DNA from: Sitta carolinensis
Taxonomy: Eukaryota > Chordata > Aves > Passeriformes > Sittidae
Length of the DNA: 64,000 nucleotides
Direction: 5' to 3'
Assembly: GCA_032173965.1 (NCBI GenBank)
Contig: CM063294.1
Coordinates: 2,526,452 to 2,590,451, forward strand
A model generated the notes under the pieces. The model ran no database searches. It saw nothing but the letters and a program-made list of their open reading frames with translations, and was not told the origin of the DNA. Below, in pieces: positions 57,665 to 64,000 of the stretch (positions are counted from its first letter, which is position 1; each line of letters opens with the position of its first letter). A program made the position numbers and the translations under genes.

Positions 57665-60131
57665 CGTGCCGAGGAGAGCGGAGGGCTCCGGCTGCGAGTC
57701 CTTGGGCGCGGCGTTGGGCGGCGGCGGAGGGAAGTTGGGGCTGAACACCATGAGGTCGCTCTTGGCCGCGCCGTCGGCCACGCACAGGCTGCGGCTGTGG
57801 CGCTGCGAGTACGACCAGCTGCCCACTTCGCTGGCGCACACGAGCGTCGTGGGCCCGGGCCCCGAGAGCACGGCCGCCCGCGGCGCCCAGCGCGACGCCC
57901 CGTACAGCACCAGGGCCAGCAGGAAGAGGCTCGACACGGCGCAGATGGCCACCACCAGCCACACGTTGGTCGCCGCGCTCGCCGCCGCCGCGCCCAGCTC
58001 CGCGCCCAGCGACGACGACGACGACGAAGACGAGGAGGCCGCGGAGGATCCCTTGGCCGCGGCCAGCGCCGCCTCGGCCGCCTCGACGAGCGACACGCTG
58101 AGCGTGGCCGTGGCCGAGCGCGCCGGCTCGCCGTGGTCGCGCACGACGATGAGCAGCGTGTGGCGAGCGCCGTCGGCCTCGTCGAGCGGCCGCGCCGTGC
58201 TCACCTCGCCGCTGTAGAGCCCCACGCGGAAGGGGCCCTTGGCCCGCGGCTCCCACAGCTCGTAGCGCAGCCACGCGTTGTAGCCCGAGTCGGCGTCCAC
58301 GGCGCGGATCTTGGCCACCACCTGCCCCGCCGGCGCCCCCCACGCCGCCCACGCCCACAGCGTGGCGCCCGAGCCCGAGCCCGAGCCCGCCTCGGCCGCC
58401 GCCACGGCGCCCGCCTCCGGCGCCGAGCCCGCGGCCGGCAGCAGCGCCGGCGCGTTGTCGTTCTCGTCCAGCACGAAGAGCTGCACCGTGGCGTTGCCGC
58501 ACAGCGGCGGCTGCCCCGCGTCCACGGCGCGCACCTCGAACTGCAGCACCTGCAGCTCCTCGTAGTCCAGCGCCTGCAGCGCCCACACGCGACCGCTCTC
58601 CGCGTCCACCGACACGTAGCTCGACGCCGAGCGCCACCCGCCGCCGCCGCCCGCGCCGCCCTCCCACACCGAGTAGCTGACGCGCCCGTTGCCCGCCTCG
58701 TCCGGGTCCCGCGCCCACAGCCGCGCCAGCTCCGCGCCCGCCGCGTTGTTCTCCCGCGCCAGCACCGTGTACACGGCCTGCGCGAACGCCGGCGCGTTGT
58801 CGTTCACGTCCGACACCGGCACCCGCAGCCCGCGCCTCGCAAGCAGCGCCGGCGCCCCGCCGTCCTCCGCACGCACCTCCACCTCGTACTCCGACACCCG
58901 CTCCCGGTCCAGCGCCTCGCGCAGCACCAGCGAGTACGAGCCCGAGAACGTCGCCTCCAGAGCGAACGGCGACGCCGGCACCACCCAGCACCGCACCAGC
59001 CCGTTCGACCCCGAGTCCCGGTCCGACACGCTCAGCACGCCCACCACCGTCCCCAACGACGCGTCCTCCGGCACCGGCACCGACAGCGACGTCACCCACA
59101 CCTCGGGCGCGTTGTCGTTCACGTCCAGCACCTTCAGTACCACACTGCAGTGACCCGACAGCGGAGGCGTACCCTTATCTCTTGCTTCGATCTCCAGGTC
59201 ATACGACTGAATGTCCTCGAAATCCAGTTCACCGGCAGTCCGTATTTCCCCGGAATTTGCGTCAAGTTTGAAAAGTTCCTGAATTTTAGCAGAAATTGCG
59301 TCGCTAAAAGAATAATAAATATCTCGATTAATTCCTTCATCTTTGTCCGTCGCTGTACCTGGAAAAACACAGTTCCTGGGGACGTATTTTCAGGCAGCTG
59401 CAGTTTATACACCGACTGGTTAAACTGGGGCGCGTTGTCATTCACATCCAGCACTGTGATCTCCAGCTCCATGGTCCCTGTCAGTGACGGCCGGCCCCCG
59501 TCAGTCGCCGTCAGCACCAACCGGTGCACGGGAATCGTCTCGCGATCCAGGGATTTCGTGAGGACCAGAAGTACGGAGATTTTATTTTCGTCTTTAGATT
59601 TCACTTCCAAGCTAAAATGCTCGCTGGGGCTGAGTGTGTAGGACAGCTGCGCGTTCACTCCGATATCCGCATCCGACGCGCCCTCCAGCGGGAAACGGAA
59701 TCCAGGAGGGGAGTCTCCGATAAACTGAGGTTTCTGCGTGCGGCGGGGAAGACGGGGGCATTGTCGTTGATGTCGGTGACCTCCAGCTCCACATGGAAGA
59801 CGCGCAGCGGCCGCTCCAGCAGCACCTCCAGGCGCAGCGCGCACGGCGCGCTCTTGCCGCACAGCTCCTCCCGGTCGAGCCGCGAGCTCAGCAGCAGCGC
59901 GCCGCTCGCCCCGCTCACCTCCACGCTCGCCCGCCGGCCCTGCGCCACCAGCCGCAGCCGCCGCGCCTCCGCCTCGCCCGCCTCCAGGCCCAGGTCCTGC
60001 GCCAGACGGCCCACCACCGTGCCGGCCTTGCCTTCCTCCGCCACCGAGTACCGCACCTGCCCGCCCGACAGCGCCCAGGCCGCCTGCAGCACCAGCACCC
60101 GCAGCACCGCCGCACCACAACGCTCGCCCAT
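57665..60131 (-). CDS. PCDHA: Protocadherin alpha variable exon, unit 8 (two 1-bp deletions)
   Basis: Full set of domains with ATG at 60131-60129 and donor GTCAGT starting at 57664. The EC1/EC2 junction is the unit 1 version; EC2 has [13 protein letters not shown] and [18 protein letters not shown]3 has [15 protein letters not shown], and EC4 differs by DASLGTVV for DASVGTVV. Single missing bases near 59712 (EC1/EC2 junction) and 59356 (early EC3) break the frame. EC4 to the tail is intact. Corrected length would be 823 codons. Its EC3 is the least like the other copies. Confidence 0.85.
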
Positions 60132-61250
60132 CGCCGCCGCCGCTGTGCCTGTGGCTGCCGGCCCCGCCACGGGCCCCGCACGGCTCCCGCCGCCGCCCGC
60201 ACGCACCGCCTGTGCTGGCCGGCCCGCGCCGCCCCCCCGCGCTCACAGCCGGGCTCTCCGCCGCACCGGGGCGGAGCCGCACACACGCCCTGCCTGAGCC
60301 TGCAGCGACACCGTGCGCTGCTCCGCCGCCGAGCACGCTCACACACACACACACGCGCCGCCGACCAGCCATGGCCATCTTTTCTGCCGTCTCTTCCTAC
60401 CGTAGTCGAATTTCTTCCTCTGTTTCCTTGTTTGTTTTGTGTTTCCGTCTTCTTCACTCTTTCTTCCGTCTTTTCTTTTCCTTCTCCAGCGTTCTCTGAT
60501 TTCTCAGTTATCTCTTCTAGCTTTTTCTTGTTTTCTTCCTTTTTTTCTTTCTTCTCCTTGTTCTCGTTTTTTCCCTTGCCTTGTCATCCTTGTCCTTCCC
60601 TCCCTTTTCTCTTTCGATCCTTCTCTCTTCCTTACCCCTTCTGGTCGATGGTTCGTGTCCTCCTGTGCCGCGGTGCAGGTCATCAAACAGGAGCCGTCAG
60701 CGCTAATTGCGGAATCCAGAGGCGGATGCGGTGCTCTCAGCAAGGCGGACGTTTTTAGAGACCAGCTCCGTTCCGCATCTAGAGGTATTTGGGAGCGTGT
60801 AGGTCATCTCGTCTGTCTCTCTCCGTCCTGTCTTCTTTGTTAATTTACGGATATATATTCCTTGTTGGTTTTCTCTTTTTTTTTCTGTGTTCTTCTGCTA
60901 TATATTTGGTGCACTCTTGTATTGTAATTTATGGTTTCATCCTATTTTCTTTTCTTTGTCATCTTTTTAGCCTTTCTTTCTTCTTTTCTCCCTTCCTTTC
61001 TTCCTTTGTGCTGTCATACTGTCAATGACATCTCACTAAAATAATTTATGGTTTCTTCCGTTCTTTCTCTTTTTCATTTATTTCTTCATCCTTCTTTGCT
61101 TGTCTTTTATTTCTGCATTCTTTCTCCCTTCTTTCTCTTCTTTCCCATAGTCTTCTCTTTCCCCAATTTCTTCTCTTTGTCTTTTTTTCCTCGCCTTTGT
61201 TTCTAACCAACTAATTTTTCATGATTATATCACTCCGACATGGAGTGAGG
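60132..61250 (-). other. Unit 8 GC-rich leader and purine-rich flank
   Basis: The leader matches units 1 and 4, with a longer CA run at about 60339-60354. The following pyrimidine-rich plus-strand tract (about 60370-60655 and 60790-61205) is unique in sequence but has the same bias. Confidence 0.65.
60661..60786 (-). promoter_or_regulatory. Candidate protocadherin promoter element, unit 8
   Basis: About 530 bp before the ATG, with GTCAGCGCTAATTGCGG, GCGGTGCTCTCAGCAAGG and TTTTTAGAGACCAG. The most diverged copy of the element, which helps define the conserved core. Confidence 0.55.
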
Positions 61251-64000
61251 ACATGTCTTTTGGCGAGAGCTCCCCTTCCTCTTTCCTGCCGACTTTCATC
61301 TCTCCAGATGAGGAACAAATTTCTTGCTTTTCTGCAATTTATGCAAGACAGACGGACCGTCCCTTCTCCATCGTTTCCCTCCCCTTTTGGAAGACGGACA
61401 CATTCCTGACCCCGTTATCTCAATGAAGAGAATCCACCTCACTCTGATAGAGTAGCCCAAGCCCCAGATATTTCAACATCTGTGCAAAAGGCTTCGATTA
61501 CACCAAACAACCCAGGGGGTTGTTTGAACCTTTCCTTCAGCGGTTCAAACCCATCACAGCCCAGCACACCAATCCTCCAAGAACGCTGAAAAAGCCCCGC
61601 AGCTCCTGTGCACTGTTCATACAGCTCGATGAAGAGCTGTCCTTGCAGCCTCCTGTTCCACCGGCGTGATGAATGGCAAGCTCTTGCTTCTCCTTTCTGG
61701 CAGACAAGCTCTGCCAGGATCCAGCAAGAACCTCTCTCTGCTGGGGCAGACATCTCTGGCTAGGCAGAGATTCTGCAGTTTGCCACCAATGTCACAGCCC
61801 ACGTGCTACACAGCATCTCATCAGGGAAGACTCTTCCCTACTCAAATTCATCTTCCCTATGGCAAATCCCCCATCCCTAATCCGTGCCACTCAGAGGGAA
61901 GGATCACTGCCACAGTACACAGACACTACTCCACCACAACTACATTCCTCATTAATGGGGGAAAAAAATAAAAAGTACAATCTCCCTTTCTCCATCCCAG
62001 CAAAGCCTATTTCTGTGCCTGTGGGAAGATTTTCTACCACTATGGGAAACTTCAGGACAAAATCCTGCACATGCCCACACAGCTCTCGCCTGGTCGCGTT
62101 CGCATTCACGCCCGCGGCCCCAGCACCGCCCTCGGGAGCGCTAAGGACGAGAATATCTTCTGCTGTTACGCCTGTAGCTTCTGTACACAAGCCACGGTTC
62201 AAAACACCATTAAATACGATTGTGCTACTGACCTGTTTGTGTTCCTGCTTTATTGATCTCCACAGTGCCTCTGGTTCAAATGGAAACCTGCTGCTGAAGG
62301 CAGCCAGGCTTTCTGTGGATATAAATGATATCTTCATTCCAGATCCAAACCTGATGCCGTTTTTGTCTGGCCTATGCCATCAATGCAAAGATGAATTCTT
62401 CTTTCTGTGTCTTTGTAACTTACCTGCATTCTCGTATCACAACCAGCAACGGGGTTTTCTCCCCGAGGAAGATATTCAGACAGCTTATGTTTCATATCTT
62501 CAAATCCTGGCGGAATCAGGCTTTAAAGATAAAGAGTTTTCCACCCCTCCAGCGCTTCTCTCGAGCGGAGCAGCCCAACAGCAAAAGGAGCCTCTGGGAG
62601 GCACTGCTGCTGCCGAGGGCTCGGGTTTAATAAATCCATTAGCACATCCTTCTCTCATTCCTAACATCCGCACGGGTTTGTCCTTCTCTTCCTTGGATTA
62701 GGTTCGCAGATTCACACTCTCCTTACCATAGACCACAGGCAAACAGACATGGGCAAATCCATTCTGTCAAGTAGAACAGGATTTGTTAACTTTTTCCAGG
62801 TGCAGGCAGCAGAATTGATCTTTTTTTGATAACAGAGGACTGGCGAGAAAATCCTGCACAGCACAGTTTTTGTCAGGTTGCTCTTGACATGTTCACAAAC
62901 TCTTGGGTTTTCTGGAAGTTTGTTTTAATTTCTGTAGTAAAAGGAAATAACGGTTTGGGCAGAGATCACTGTCTTGGCTCGTGGATGGGAAGAGATGCTG
63001 GGGATGATCTTCTATCAACAAATCAATCATGTTTGCTCCATGTGAGTCCAGGATGAGGTGTTTGAACAGGACAGATTTTGGCTTTTGGCTTGTTGTTTTA
63101 AAAAAATTTGTTTGAGTTTTTAGTTTGGTTATGTTTTGTGTTGGTTTGGGTTTTTTTGTTTGTTCAGTTGGTTTTGCTTCTATTTTTGTGGTGAGTTTGC
63201 TTCGGTTGATTTGGGTTTTTTTCCCCCTACCTACCTGTTTGCTAAATTAATTCACTTACCTGGAATAAGTAGATCTTCTCTGGAGAGATATTTCATGCCA
63301 TGTTCATGGAGGTGAAAATTTAATGCCGGCGTCAGCAAATTCGATCTACAAGTACCTTAAGAGCAGTACTAAGGTAGGATTGTTGTATGCAAAATGTAGT
63401 AGGATGTTTTAAATCAGTAAAAACAGCTGATAATGAGGTGACAAGCACTGACGTCGAGGACATAGGACACGGTGTCCTTTTTATTTTGCTCTGAACACTT
63501 GTCTATATCATTTGCATATCTGTCAAGTAGCGGCTTCACTAAATGGTCCCACAGTGCCGGATATCTGAGCTTAGCTAGAAATAAAAATGTTTCTAAACGC
63601 AAAGACAGAGTCAAAGACTCCAAGATCACCTACAGGAAGAGTTGTTTCTTGCCTGTCTGGATCCGGTCCATGCGGATACTCACACTGATGAAATCCAGCT
63701 ACCTGAGTGAATGACATTGGCGAATCCTTCGGCGTTGTAGCCTTTCATTACTACCACAGATGCACAACTGAGTGCTTTTTATACCACTTGCACCTATAAG
63801 GGGAATCCACAAACGATATAGAAAACAGCTGAAATGATCCTGCAAAAAGCACCCGAGTTGGTGGAAGGCTTGATTTAGCTATTTCAACTTTGGTCAGCCT
63901 CAGAGCATTCCCAGAGCTTCGAATTGAGCAGCGAGACGTGAGGAGTGGTGATCCACAGCGAGGAGCTGTAGAAAAAATCAGTATAAACTACTCATCTTAA
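61251..64000. other. Upstream block of unit 8
   Basis: Mostly AT-rich noncoding sequence. The start (CATGATTATATCAC near 61218, CCAGATGAGGAACAA near 61305) is a diverged relative of the unit 1 block near 1610-1700. A short CpG-rich patch lies at about 62060-62160 and a G/T-rich stretch at 63085-63235. A 342-codon plus-strand open frame at 61673-62701 shows no family features. The next protocadherin exon, if the period holds, would begin just beyond the right edge. Confidence 0.55.
63085..63235. repeat. G/T-rich low-complexity stretch
   Basis: Alternating GTTTT, GGTTTGGG and TTTTTT motifs on the plus strand; a simple-sequence region with no gene. Confidence 0.6.

Noticed and set aside
61673..62701. 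A 342-codon plus-strand open frame upstream of unit 8
   Set aside because: No recognisable domain, biased composition, crosses unrelated AT-rich and CpG-rich sequence, and begins in a region homologous to noncoding blocks. Most likely chance.
63414..63629. A 71-codon minus-strand open frame with protein-like composition (LRYPALWDHLVKPLLDRYAN)
   Set aside because: Short and single; I could not tie it to a family. A translated search would be needed, and a transposon or host match would revive it.
1..64000. Protocadherin constant exons
   Set aside because: No match to the alpha constant region (for example PNPDWRYSA) was seen. On the minus strand they should lie beyond the left edge.

Overview
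The window looks like vertebrate, most probably bird (perhaps songbird), nuclear DNA. It carries eight tandem copies, all on the minus strand, of the large intronless-ectodomain 'variable' exon of a clustered protocadherin. The family fits the alpha type (PCDHA): the EC1 disulfide loop is C-x5-C, each cadherin repeat ends in a DxNDNAP motif, the juxtamembrane and tail motifs are [16 protein letters not shown] and KSDLMVFSP, and each exon ends at a splice donor instead of a stop. The shared constant exons would lie to the left, outside the window. A CR1-like fragment and an avian-style endogenous retrovirus support a bird; no species is claimed.

Layout, left to right: exon 1 (partial, 1-539), exon 2 (5753-8226), a complete endogenous retrovirus with two LTRs (12068-18053, plus strand), exon 3 (18447-20904), exon 4 (25825-28292), exon 5 (33497-35953, the only full exon with an unbroken frame), exon 6 (41551-44016), exon 7 (49634-52088), exon 8 (57665-60131), then about 3.9 kb of upstream sequence. 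The repeat period is about 7.4-8.1 kb (6.7 kb between exons 2 and 3 once the retrovirus is subtracted). To the right of each exon, which is upstream on the coding strand, come a GC-rich leader, a strongly purine-biased tract, and a 115-155 bp island conserved between units about 520-570 bp before the ATG. That island is the likely promoter or CTCF element. A further 3-5 kb of noncoding DNA follows.

The eight exons are nearly identical in signal peptide, most of EC1, and everything from EC4 to the cytoplasmic tail. Differences concentrate at the start of EC2 and in the first two thirds of EC3. Each neuron would choose one promoter and splice that exon to the distant constant exons to make one cell-surface recognition isoform.

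Upstream blocks fall into classes: 1 and 4 are near-twins, 3/5/6/7 form a second family, and 2 and 8 are more divergent. These classes do not track exon relatedness, because exons 3 and 4 are twins. The array has therefore been shuffled by unequal exchange or gene conversion. Exons 2, 3, 4, 6, 7 and 8 carry small frameshifts. Many lie in homopolymers, and equally dense indels occur in the neighbouring noncoding DNA, so consensus sequencing error is at least as likely as pseudogenization.

The retrovirus has gag, protease, reverse transcriptase, RNase H and integrase but no env. Gag and protease share a frame across a TAG codon, followed by a predicted pseudoknot.
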